NCBI GenBank assembly: GCA_965657945.1
Contig: CBFHPW010000007.1
Span: 28,052-92,051, forward strand
From: CAJJDF01 sp965657945
Lineage (GTDB): Bacteria; Bacteroidota; Bacteroidia; Flavobacteriales_D; CAJJDF01
Direction: 5' to 3'
DNA: 64,000 nucleotides
In this document: in pieces, positions 52,644 through 62,300 of the stretch
How positions within the stretch are numbered: the stretch's first letter is position 1
Layout of the letters: each line of letters begins with the position of its first letter
Notes under the pieces: generated by a model
What the model was told of the DNA's origin: nothing
Database searches by the model: none
The model's input: only the letters and a program-made list of their open reading frames with translations
Position numbers and translations under genes: made by a program

Positions 52644-53399
52644 GTGAAAAAACAGGAATCAATATTTACCGGGATGGGAATCCCATTTATTTTAGTTTTT
52701 CTTTTGTGGAGTATTCATTTCCTCAACCTGGAGTTTCCTGAATTTAAATTTACTACATACGGAGTATTTCCACAAACTACAGAAGGGTTAAGAGGCATAT
52801 TATTTTCTCCTTTCATACACGACACTTCCGATTTTTCTCATATCATTGGAAACTCTATCCCACTTTTTGTCTTGAGTTGGCTATTCATTTTATCTTACCG
52901 AAAATTATTTGCCCCGGTAGTTATTTTTATCTGGTTGTTCTCTGGATTGTGTGTGTGGCTAGCCGGCCGAGAGTCATACCACATTGGAGCCAGTGGTGTA
53001 ATTTATGGACTTGCCTACTTTTTATTCTTTGGGGGTGTATTTAGCAAAAACAAACGACAGATTGCAACCTCTCTTATTATTGCCTTTTCTTACGGAAGCA
53101 TGGCTTGGGGAATCTTCCCAATCGAAGAAAAGATATCATGGGAAGGTCATTTATTTGGGGCTGTTTCAGGTATAATAATGGCAATTTATTACAGACAAAA
53201 ATATTTTTCTCCTGATAAGTACAACCTGAAAGTGGACCCTCTTTTTGAACAATATGTGGAAGAATACAATACCCAATTAAAACAAATCAAGGAAGAGGAA
53301 GAAGAAAAAAAACAGAATCAACAAACCACCAACAACACCCTGAACGAAAGTTACAATGTGTTTTTTGAGTATTTGAAAAAAGAGGATAAAAGCAGTTGA
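52644..53399 (+). CDS. Rhomboid-family intramembrane serine protease
   Basis: A 251-residue membrane protein with about six helices. The active pair is Ser117 in GASG (115-118) and His169 in SWEGHLFGAVSG; Asn70 sits in HIIGNSIPLF, the family's oxyanion-hole motif. The C-terminal 60 residues are soluble and acidic (KEEEEEKKQNQQ). It starts with GTG behind a perfect Shine-Dalgarno. Targets are not known. It converges on dnaN. Confidence 0.92.
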   Translation: MKKQESIFTGMGIPFILVFLLWSIHFLNLEFPEFKFTTYGVFPQTTEGLRGILFSPFIHDTSDFSHIIGNSIPLFVLSWLFILSYRKLFAPVVIFIWLFSGLCVWLAGRESYHIGASGVIYGLAYFLFFGGVFSKNKRQIATSLIIAFSYGSMAWGIFPIEEKISWEGHLFGAVSGIIMAIYYRQKYFSPDKYNLKVDPLFEQYVEEYNTQLKQIKEEEEEKKQNQQTTNNTLNESYNVFFEYLKKEDKSS

Positions 53400-53527
53400 G
53401 AGCTAGTAGTTCGAACACAGAAAAACTATGTAATCATCCCTGTAAATTGAGTTGTCTATAAATGAGCGTATTCTTTGAGACCAAACACTTCTCCCTTACT
53501 AAAGGCAAAACGATGATTTACTTCTTA

Positions 53528-53562
53528 CAAAAAAAAGGAACAACCATCCGGTCATTCCTTTT
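53528..53562 (-). terminator. Terminator after dnaN
   Basis: On the minus strand AAAAGGAA, loop of about 14 bases, TTCCTTTT then T-run, about 20 bases past the dnaN stop. The stem is short, so it is weaker than the others. Confidence 0.6.
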
Positions 53563-53582
53563 CAAATTTCAAGTTTCATCTA

Positions 53583-54704
53583 CTAGTTATTCAACATCAC
53601 TGGCATTACCAACATCAAAATATCTTCTCCTTCGATATCCGTTTCGCTTGGCAAAATGATTCCTGCTCGAGACGGATCACTCATTTCTAAATGAATATTA
53701 TCTGATTCCAAGTTGGAAAGCATTTCGATCAAAAACCTTGAATTAAATCCAATTTCTATGTCCGTTCCCTCATAGCTACAGGTCAATCTTTCGTTGGCTG
53801 CATTGGCAAAATCTAGATCTTCTGCGCTAATAGCCAATTCACTTCCAGCTACTTTCAGCCTCACTTGGTGAGTAGATTTGTTGGAGAAAATCGACACTCT
53901 TTTCATTGAGTTCAACAAAGATTGTCTTTCTACTGTTAGCCTATTTGGATTTGTTTTTGGAATTACCGCATCATAGTTTGGATATTTTCCATCAATCAAT
54001 CTACACACTACATTAAAATCATCAAATTTGAAATGAACGTTAGATTCGCTGTACTCCATCGTCACATCATCCGAGGTATTTCCTACTAAGTTCTTCAGTA
54101 AGTTAAGAGGTTTTTTTGGTACAATGAAAGAAGCCGGAGAACTGGCTTTACTTGAAGTACTTCTGTATCGTACTAGCTTATGAGCATCGGTAGCTGCAAA
54201 TGTAACCGCATCGCTATCCAATTGGAAAAACACACCTGACATCACTGGTCTCAAATCGTCATTCCCAGTTGCAAAAATTGTTTTGTTAATAGCTCTTGAT
54301 AATACATCAGAAGACAAAGACATTGAAGAAGGTGATTCTAATAGTGGCGTATTAGGAAATTCGTCTTTATTCTGTCCGCTAAGTTTAAACTTTCCATTAT
54401 CTGAGGAAATCTCAATTCCAAAGTTTGACATGTCTACGGAAAAAGTAAGAGGTTGCTCTGAAAATGTTTTTAAAGCGTCCATCAAAAATTTGGCGGGAAT
54501 TGCAACAGCACCATCTTCTTTCGCTTCTATTTCAAATTTGGAAGAAATAGTTGTTTCTAGATCGGAAGCCAAAACTGTTAATTGTTTTCCTTCTATTGAA
54601 AATAAAAAATTATCCAAAATAGGAAGAGTATTATTGGTACTCAACACTCCGCTTATTGACTGTAAGTGCTTGAGTAATAGTGTGCTTGAAACAATAAATT
54701 GCAT
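53583..54704 (-). CDS. dnaN: DNA polymerase III beta subunit (sliding clamp)
   Basis: The ring that holds the polymerase on DNA. The 373-residue protein has three similar domains: NTLPILDNFLFSIEGKQL at the start, FATGNDDLRPVMSGVFFQLD in domain 2 and the end ILMLVMPVMLNN, the peptide-binding C-terminus. Typical for dnaN outside an origin operon: dnaA and gyrB are not seen here. A -7 element lies 35-42 bases upstream. Confidence 0.97.
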   Translation of the reverse strand: MQFIVSSTLLLKHLQSISGVLSTNNTLPILDNFLFSIEGKQLTVLASDLETTISSKFEIEAKEDGAVAIPAKFLMDALKTFSEQPLTFSVDMSNFGIEISSDNGKFKLSGQNKDEFPNTPLLESPSSMSLSSDVLSRAINKTIFATGNDDLRPVMSGVFFQLDSDAVTFAATDAHKLVRYRSTSSKASSPASFIVPKKPLNLLKNLVGNTSDDVTMEYSESNVHFKFDDFNVVCRLIDGKYPNYDAVIPKTNPNRLTVERQSLLNSMKRVSIFSNKSTHQVRLKVAGSELAISAEDLDFANAANERLTCSYEGTDIEIGFNSRFLIEMLSNLESDNIHLEMSDPSRAGIILPSETDIEGEDILMLVMPVMLNN

Positions 54705-54738
54705 AATTGGTTGTAATATTTAAATTGTATTTTAGGCT

Positions 54739-54746
54739 CAAAGATA
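54739..54746 (-). promoter_or_regulatory. -7 promoter element of dnaN
   Basis: TATCTTTG on the minus strand, exact TAnnTTTG; TSS expected near 54732. Confidence 0.45.
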
Positions 54747-54858
54747 CTTCTTTGGGAAGTTCTGAATGAAATGACACTTCTATTTTTTTTAACAATTCCA
54801 CTCAAGAAATGAACAACTTGAAAATATTGTAGAAAAAAATTATTTGTAAGTCAGTCAC

Positions 54859-54888
54859 TTGTTTTATTAATGAAGTTTACTAAATTTG
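54859..54888 (+). promoter_or_regulatory. Promoter of tRNA-Cys
   Basis: TTG at 54859-54861, a 19-base spacer, then TAAATTTG, both elements exact for the Bacteroidota primary sigma factor. Transcription would start near 54895, ten bases before the tRNA. The best promoter in the window. Confidence 0.7.
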
Positions 54889-54904
54889 CAAACCACGTAA
54901 AAAT

Positions 54905-54975
54905 GGTCTCGTGGCCGAGCGGCTAGGCAGTGGTCTGCAACACCATCTACAGCGGTTCGAATCCGCTCGAGACCT
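54905..54975 (+). tRNA. tRNA-Cys (GCA)
   Basis: 71 bases: acceptor GGTCTCG / CGAGACC, anticodon stem-loop GTGGT CTGCAAC ACCAT with anticodon GCA, T arm AGCGG / CCGCT with loop TTCGAAT, and discriminator T, as expected for tRNA-Cys. CCA not encoded. Confidence 0.96.
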
Positions 54976-54977
54976 CA

Positions 54978-55014
54978 AAAAAACTCTTCTTGAATCAAGA
55001 AGAGTTTTTTTTTT
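54978..55014 (+). terminator. Terminator of tRNA-Cys
   Basis: Stem AAACTCTTCTT / AAGAAGAGTTT around a 5-base loop, then ten T. Confidence 0.9.
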
Positions 55015-55394
55015 GACTTGAAAGTGTGGGTTTATCTTTCGCGTTCTGAACGAATAATTTCAATCGAATTTAAGTTCTCATATAAAGGAGTTGAAATATC
55101 GAAATAAGATTTTTCTCAAACTATTTTTGTAAATTCACCATACAGTAAACGGTTTGCCAACAACCTAAAAAAACCAAACTTTTTTTAACAAAAAAATGTC
55201 AAAAAAATATTTTTTTTTCGAGAATCTAGGGTTGGTGGTAACTAACAAAAACGTTTGTTAATAAATGTCCTTTTTGTTAATTATTCAAATTGCCTTCTTC
55301 AGATATTTTATTCATTTTTGTAATGCGGAAGAAAGAAAAGCAATTCGGTTTTTCCTCCTTCGAACTTAAAAAATTAACAGCTAACACATTCAAA
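55015..55394. other. 380-bp intergenic region upstream of nrdB
   Basis: Highly AT-rich with homopolymer runs. The only structured part is the dyad at 55243-55260. An open frame in phase with nrdB starts at 55290, but the clear start is 55395. I see no further RNA gene or small gene. Confidence 0.45.
55243..55260. promoter_or_regulatory. Inverted repeat upstream of nrdB
   Basis: TAACAAA-AACG-TTTGTTA, perfect seven-base arms, about 135 bases before the nrdB start. A candidate operator for control of the reductase genes. It does not look like the known NrdR box. Confidence 0.4.
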
Positions 55395-56390
55395 ATGAAC
55401 GAAACAAACCAAAACCTCCACCCCGAACCAATACTAACTGAAAACAACAACAGATTTGTTCTGTTCCCAATTCAACACGATGATATTTGGGCATATTACA
55501 AAAATGCTGAAGCGAGTTTTTGGACTGCGGAGGAGTTGGATTTGTCTTCGGACATTACAGACTGGGAAAACAAACTGAATGACGATGAGCGGTATTTCAT
55601 CAAACACATCTTGGCGTTCTTTGCTGCGAGTGATGGAATCGTAAATGAAAACTTGGCCGAAAATTTTGTTGCAGAAGTGCAATACACGGAGGCAAAGTTT
55701 TTCTATGGTTTTCAAATTGCCATTGAAAACATTCATTCTGAAACTTATTCTTTACTGATTGATACATTAATTTCAGATTCGAAAGAGAAGGATTACTTGT
55801 TTAACGCGATCGAAACTTTTCCGCCAGTACAAAAGAAAGCGGAATGGGCTTTGAGATGGATTGATAACGGAAGTTTTGCCGAAAGGTTAATTGCTTTTGC
55901 TGCGGTAGAAGGAATTTTCTTTTCTGGAAGTTTCTGCTCTATTTTCTGGTTGAAAAAGAGAGGACTAATGCCAGGACTCACATTCTCAAACGAGTTAATT
56001 TCGAGAGACGAAGGTTTACATTGTGATTTTGCGGTATTGTTGCACAACAACCATGTAATAAACAAAGTTTCGCCAGAGAGAATCAAGGAAATTATTGTGA
56101 ATGCTGTGGCCATTGAAAAAGAATTCGTAACAGAATCACTCCCCGTAAGATTGATCGGAATGAATTCTGATATGATGAATCAATATATCGAATTTGTGGC
56201 AGATAGATTATTGACAGAATTGAATTGTGAAAAAGTATTCAATGCTACGAATCCTTTTGATTTCATGGACATGATCAACTTGCAGGGTAAAACAAACTTC
56301 TTTGAAAAAAGAGTGGGAGAATACCAAAAAGCTGGAGTTGCAAGCGCATCATCATCTGAGCAAACTTTTTCGCTAGACGAAGATTTTTAA
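55395..56390 (+). CDS. nrdB: Ribonucleotide reductase beta subunit, class I
   Basis: Houses the diiron-tyrosyl radical centre that starts ribonucleotide reduction. From ATG 55395 the protein has 331 residues. The ligand pattern of class Ia is present: Asp80, Glu111 and His114 in ENIHSETY with the radical Tyr118, and later ligands in FAAVEGIFFSGSF and SRDEGLHCD. So it is a Tyr-radical rather than a metal-only type. The frame extends upstream to 55290, but that part has no similarity and is not used. nrdA follows after 167 bp on the same strand. Confidence 0.95.
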   Translation: MNETNQNLHPEPILTENNNRFVLFPIQHDDIWAYYKNAEASFWTAEELDLSSDITDWENKLNDDERYFIKHILAFFAASDGIVNENLAENFVAEVQYTEAKFFYGFQIAIENIHSETYSLLIDTLISDSKEKDYLFNAIETFPPVQKKAEWALRWIDNGSFAERLIAFAAVEGIFFSGSFCSIFWLKKRGLMPGLTFSNELISRDEGLHCDFAVLLHNNHVINKVSPERIKEIIVNAVAIEKEFVTESLPVRLIGMNSDMMNQYIEFVADRLLTELNCEKVFNATNPFDFMDMINLQGKTNFFEKRVGEYQKAGVASASSSEQTFSLDEDF

Positions 56391-56557
56391 AAAACCCCCT
56401 CACCAATTAACACAAAATGGTATTAACACAAGCCGGTTAATAATAGCCAGTTAATTTGTGTAATGTGGTAGAATGTTTTAATTAATTTTAAAACAAACAG
56501 GAGAGAAATCCCCAAACAAAAAAAGAATATAGGAAAAGAAAAAAAAGACCCCAATTT

Positions 56558-59134
56558 ATGTATGTAGTTAAAAGAAACGGAAAAAAAGAAGCAGTACAGT
56601 TTGACAAAATCACAGCGAGAGTTCAAAAAATGTGTTATGGACTAAACCCACTAGTTGATTATACAAAAGTCGCCATGAAAGTGATTGAAGGTCTGTACGA
56701 TGGAGTAACTACAAGTGACTTGGATAACTTGGCAGCTGAAATCGCAGCCACCAATACAATTACGCATCCAGATTATGCATTGCTAGCCTCAAGAATTGCT
56801 GTTTCTAACCTACACAAGAACACAAATAAATCATTTTCCAAAACGATGAAGGTGCTCTACGAATACGTAGACCCTATTACTAACGAACCAGCAAGTCTAC
56901 TGGCAGATGATGTATACAATATCATCAAGGAAAATGAGGCGTTGTTGGATTCAACTTTAATCTATGATAGAGATTTTAGGTACGATTACTTCGGATTCAA
57001 AACCTTGGAAAGATCCTATTTATTAAAAACTCACGGAAACGTTACTGAACGTCCACAGCACATGCTAATGAGGGTTTCTATCGGGATTCATAAAAATGAC
57101 ATTGAATCTGCCATAAAAACCTATCACCTTATGTCACAAGGATGGTTTACACATGCAACTCCTACTCTATTCAATTCAGGAACACCCAAACCACAGATGT
57201 CTTCTTGTTTCTTATTAACTACAAAAGAAGACAGTATTGATGGGATTTATGATACATTGAAACAAACTGCCAAGATTTCGCAATCTGCCGGTGGAATTGG
57301 ATTATCAATTCACGATGTGAGAGCAAAAGGTTCTTACATAAAAGGAACGAATGGAACATCCAATGGAATTGTACCGATGTTAAAAGTATTTAACGATACA
57401 GCAAGGTACGTGGATCAAGGAGGAGGAAAAAGAAAAGGTTCTTTCGCTTTGTACCTAGAGCCATGGCACGCTGATGTTTTTGATTTCTTAGATTTGAAAA
57501 AGAATCATGGAAAAGAAGAACAAAGAGCAAGAGATTTATTTTACGCAATGTGGACTCCGGATTTGTTCATGAAACGAGTTGAAGCTGACGAAGAATGGAC
57601 GTTAATGTGTCCAAACGAATGTCCGGGACTTGCAGACAGTTTTGGAGAAGAGTTTGAGAAATTGTACACAAAGTACGAGCAAGAAGGAAGAGGAAGGAAA
57701 ACGATAAAAGCTCAAGAGTTGTGGAACAAGATTGTTGAGTCTCAAATAGAAACCGGAACTCCCTATATGTTGTACAAAGATGCAGCAAATAGAAAATCCA
57801 ACCAGCAAAATTTAGGGACAATTAAGTCTTCTAACTTGTGTACAGAGATTATTGAATACACTGCTCCAGATGAAGTTGCCGTTTGTAACCTAGCCTCTAT
57901 CGCTTTGCCGAAATTTGTAAAAGAGAAGAAATTTGATCACCAAAAGCTGTATGACGTAACTTACCAAGCCACTCTCAACCTGAACAAAATAATTGACAAC
58001 AATTACTATCCGGTAAAAGAAGCTGAAAACTCAAATCTACGACATAGACCAATTGGACTAGGTGTTCAAGGATTAGCTGATACTTTCATTTTAATGAGGT
58101 ATAACTTTGAGTCGGAAGAAGCAAGAAGATTAAACTCTGAAATATTTGAAACCATTTATTTTGCTGCTATGACAGCATCAAAAGATTTAGCAAAAGTAGA
58201 AGGACCTTACCAAACCTATGCTGGGTCTCCTGTTTCAAAAGGAGTTTTCCAATATGATATGTGGGGGGTTACTCCTTCTCCAAGATGGGATTGGGCAACA
58301 TTAAAAAATGAAGTTCAAGCGAACGGAGTAAGAAACTCTCTGTTAGTCGCTCCTATGCCAACTGCTTCAACAGCATCCATTCTTGGAAACAATGAATGTT
58401 TCGAACCTTATACTTCGAACCTTTATACAAGAAGAGTTCTTTCTGGAGAATTTATCATTGTAAATAAGCACCTACTTAGAGATTTAGTAAATCTTGGACT
58501 TTGGAACAATGACCTGAAAAACCAGGTAATGATAGGAAATGGAAGTATCCAACACATTGATGAGATTCCTCAGAATATAAAAGACCTGTACAAAACAGCA
58601 TGGGAAATTAGCCAAAAATCAATCATTAATATGTCCGCAGATAGAGGAGCTTTTGTATGCCAATCTCAATCATTGAACATATTCATGGAGAATGCCAATT
58701 TTGGGAAATTAACATCCATGCACTTTTACGGATGGAAAAAAGGATTAAAAACTGGAATGTATTACTTAAGAACTAAATCTGCAGTAGATGCAATTAAGTT
58801 CACAGTGACCAAAGAAAAGAAGGCAGAACCAAAACCAGAAGAAAAAAAGCCAGTTATCAACATGGCCCCAGAAACACCTGTTACTGAGCCAGCAGAACCA
58901 ACCAAAGTAGAAGAAACTGATGACAACTATTCTTTTTCTCAATCTCAATCTGCCCCGGTTGTAGAACCTTTAGTTTCTCCCATGAACTCAGCGAGCGAAT
59001 CAATTCCTCAGGTTCAATCTGCTCCATCCAATAACGAACCGATGTTTGTAGATGTAAATGATGCAGCTTATCAAGCTGCCAAACTACAATGCTCAATTGA
59101 CAATCCAGATGATTGCGAAATGTGCGGAAGTTAA
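56558..59134 (+). CDS. nrdA: Ribonucleotide reductase alpha subunit, class I
   Basis: Reduces ribonucleoside diphosphates to deoxy forms. The 858-residue protein begins with an ATP-cone (YVVKRNGKKEAVQFDKITAR, about 1-90), the allosteric activity switch. The catalytic barrel has SSCFLLTT, the active-site NLCTEI and CNLASIALP, and APMPTASTASILGNNECFEP. The C-terminal Cys pair, CEMC at 853-856, passes electrons in. Between the barrel (ends about 760) and this pair is a Pro/Glu/Ser-rich linker of about 85 residues, longer than in E. coli. It starts with ATG right after a purine-rich stretch. Confidence 0.96.
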   Translation: MYVVKRNGKKEAVQFDKITARVQKMCYGLNPLVDYTKVAMKVIEGLYDGVTTSDLDNLAAEIAATNTITHPDYALLASRIAVSNLHKNTNKSFSKTMKVLYEYVDPITNEPASLLADDVYNIIKENEALLDSTLIYDRDFRYDYFGFKTLERSYLLKTHGNVTERPQHMLMRVSIGIHKNDIESAIKTYHLMSQGWFTHATPTLFNSGTPKPQMSSCFLLTTKEDSIDGIYDTLKQTAKISQSAGGIGLSIHDVRAKGSYIKGTNGTSNGIVPMLKVFNDTARYVDQGGGKRKGSFALYLEPWHADVFDFLDLKKNHGKEEQRARDLFYAMWTPDLFMKRVEADEEWTLMCPNECPGLADSFGEEFEKLYTKYEQEGRGRKTIKAQELWNKIVESQIETGTPYMLYKDAANRKSNQQNLGTIKSSNLCTEIIEYTAPDEVAVCNLASIALPKFVKEKKFDHQKLYDVTYQATLNLNKIIDNNYYPVKEAENSNLRHRPIGLGVQGLADTFILMRYNFESEEARRLNSEIFETIYFAAMTASKDLAKVEGPYQTYAGSPVSKGVFQYDMWGVTPSPRWDWATLKNEVQANGVRNSLLVAPMPTASTASILGNNECFEPYTSNLYTRRVLSGEFIIVNKHLLRDLVNLGLWNNDLKNQVMIGNGSIQHIDEIPQNIKDLYKTAWEISQKSIINMSADRGAFVCQSQSLNIFMENANFGKLTSMHFYGWKKGLKTGMYYLRTKSAVDAIKFTVTKEKKAEPKPEEKKPVINMAPETPVTEPAEPTKVEETDDNYSFSQSQSAPVVEPLVSPMNSASESIPQVQSAPSNNEPMFVDVNDAAYQAAKLQCSIDNPDDCEMCGS

Positions 59135-59156
59135 TTAACTTATAATAGTTTAACAC

Positions 59157-59191
59157 AAAATCCTGATTATTCGTTTAATCAGGATTTTTTT
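59157..59191 (+). terminator. Rho-independent terminator after nrdA
   Basis: AAATCCTGATTA, loop, TAATCAGGATTT then T-run, about 23 bases past the stop. Confidence 0.9.
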
Positions 59192-59353
59192 ATGGACGAA
59201 CTTTTCGTTAAAAATTCTTAAAGCTTACTAGCAACTGAAACCTGAAAACGAACTAATCAAATAAATCCAAGGAAATAAGTGCATTTCAATACTTTAAACT
59301 AAAAATTACGGGCAGATTTAATTATATTTATATTTCATAAATGCTCAAAACCA

Positions 59354-62300
59354 ATGAAAAGACTTTCACTACTCGCTCTTATTTTTATCCAGTCATATGG
59401 GATTTCACAATCCATAGGAGACACAATTCGCATTCAATCCTTTGACTATTCAAGTCAAACAAGAGATACGATGGTTAATTTCCCTACTGATACAACTGTG
59501 AAATATGAGAAAATTTTGATGCATTACAACATGCGATGCAAAGGAGGAAGAGTCTCCACAGGAACCAACCGAAACTTGGGGTGCGGGGAATGGGATTATT
59601 CTTGCAACACGTACATTCATGATTCCACTCGATTTGACTCTACCAGAGCATTGATTTCCAATTATTTAATCTCAAATTTTTCAGGGAACTCTTTTCCTTA
59701 TTCCATTAATCCAATTTATGATTACCACAGAAAGATAGAGAAAAAAACTACTGTCATAAGCATCACATCTGAGGATATTGATACTATTGGGTCTGGAAGT
59801 CTTGTTTCAAACAAAGTGATTCCTACTCAACTACATACAGGAAAAACTCAATTCCTATACACAGCTACAGAACTATTGGCTGCTGGAATCACAGCAGGAA
59901 ATATAGACGCACTTTTACTAGACGCTAGTTCCACTGGATCGAGAGCAAATCAATTGAAAATTAAAATAAAATCGACTTCAAAATCCATACTGATCACTGA
60001 TTCTATTGATTTAAGTGGATTTATGGAAGTATTCTACTCAACAACCCAACTTGCCACAGGCCTCAATAAATTTCAATTTCACACACCTTTTAACTGGGAT
60101 GGAACCTCAAATTTAATTGTTGAATTTACATTCAACGGAAACTCAACTGGCTTACCGAACTCTATACTTTGTCACTCATCTTCACATGGCGGTCTTATGG
60201 CAGGTGGTGATTACTCACTCAAATTTGAATCGGCTAATTTCATTGAAAGTAACTCCTACAAAGGAGTTGGAGGAACAACAAACCGAACCATGGAAGCTTG
60301 GATAAAAACTACCACTATCGGAGGTGAAATTCTTTCGTGGGGAAACAATGCTACAAGTGAAAAATGGAACTGGAGAACTACGAATAATGGTTATCAACGA
60401 ATAGAAATAAACGGTGCTGGCGTTGTGGGTAGTACAAACATAGCAGACGGAAATTGGCATCATGTTGCAGCCATTCTGACTGGAAGTAGATTGTCTGACA
60501 TTGAGTTTTACGTGGATGGAGTTTTAGATAGCAAAACATCTAACCCTTCCACTTCTATTAATACAAATATACTCTCTGGTATAAATGTTCAGGTCAGTAA
60601 AGGAATCCATAATCGATACTTAATTGGCGAAATGGACGAGTTGAGAATCTGGAACACCAATTTAAGTGTAGCAGATTTGAGAGCATGGAAACGAAAAAAA
60701 GTCAACTCTTCTCACCCAAACTATTTGAATTTGGAAATGAATTACCGATTAAACTCTACGGGAACTATTGCTGTTGCAGATAGCTCAAGCAATGGAAATC
60801 ACGGTATTATAAATGGCTCTTCCAATAGAATTTCTTTCACTGGCGAAGATTTATTCAAAGAAATTTCGGAACTGAATATTCGTCCAAATATTCAATTTGC
60901 ACAAGGTACTTACGTTCTATCCACAGTAAATGACACCCTGTACGATTCTGTTGCCCATTTATCCCATTTAGTTCAAGAAAGGCAAGTATTCTCAAAATCA
61001 GGTGAATTAAGAAGCGATAGTATAGGAATTGTTGCTACGAACACTTATTACAATGCAACTAACAAATCCTATTATTACACTTCACTGGGTGTACTTTATG
61101 ATTCGGCAAGTAATTCTCCTAATGGCACTCTAACCCTAACAGACCTCACCTATTACAATCGATTTCCAATGAAATTTGAAATTATGTCTTTTGTTACGCC
61201 CTATGGAATAAATCTTGACCTCGGAATGGAAGGAAAAACATGGATTTTTGATGTAACGGACTTCTCTCCCTTTCTTATTGGTAAAAAAAGAATGACCATG
61301 GAAAGAGGTGGAGAATATCAAGAGGAAATGGATATTTCGTTTCATTATATTATCGGGACTCCAGAAAGAGAAGTAAAAGAAATAAAAGAAGTTTGGCCCA
61401 CTGGATATCACGGTTACAACGACATAATTGCCAATAAATATTTTGCTCCAAGAAAAATACCACTTGATACAAGCGCAAAATATTATGAAGTCAAAACCTC
61501 TATCACAGGTCATGGACAAGAAGGAGAGTTTATTCCTAGAATGCACTTTTTAAAAGTTGATAATGGAACACAATTTGATTGGCAAGTCTGGAAAGATTGT
61601 GGAGAAAATCCAGTCTATCCGCAAGGAGGAACTTGGATATATGACCGAGCAGGATGGTGTCCTGGCATGGCAACAGATGTCCAAGTTAACGATATCACAA
61701 GTATAGTTGGCAGTAATGATTCAGTTTTATTGGATTATGGTGTCACTTCAGCCTCTGGTACATCCAATTATATTGTGAGTAATAAATTAGTCACCTACGG
61801 AGAATACAATCACAACCTGGATGCCGCCATAGTAGATGTAATTGCTCCCTCTAATAGAGTAGAATACACGAGAGAAAACTCGATTTGTCATTATCCTAAA
61901 ATCACCATCAGGAACACAGGAAAAACGCAATTAACTTCATTAAAAATTGAATTTTGGGTGAACAACAGTTCTACAAAAGAGGTGTTTAATTGGACCGGAA
62001 ATTTAGCGCCTTCTCAAAATGAAATTGTAGAAATGCACGCTCCCAATACAATGTGGCAATCCGTTTCGGGATTGGATAATGTTTTTCATGCAGAAATAAG
62101 CCAACCTAATAATGGCAGTGATGAATACAGTTTCAATAATTATTACTCGTCTAAATTCACAGTTCCAGATTTCATTGAGTCTCCTTTCCGAATTGACTAC
62201 AGGTCAAATAGTGCGGCAAGCGAAACATCCTTTAAAATTTATGATGAATTTGGAACAGAAATCTATAGTAATTCGGGTCAAGCTAACAACACTTTATTCA

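Noticed and set aside
55290..55394. N-terminal extension of nrdB
   Set aside because: The extra 35 residues do not resemble NrdB; the family start matches ATG 55395.
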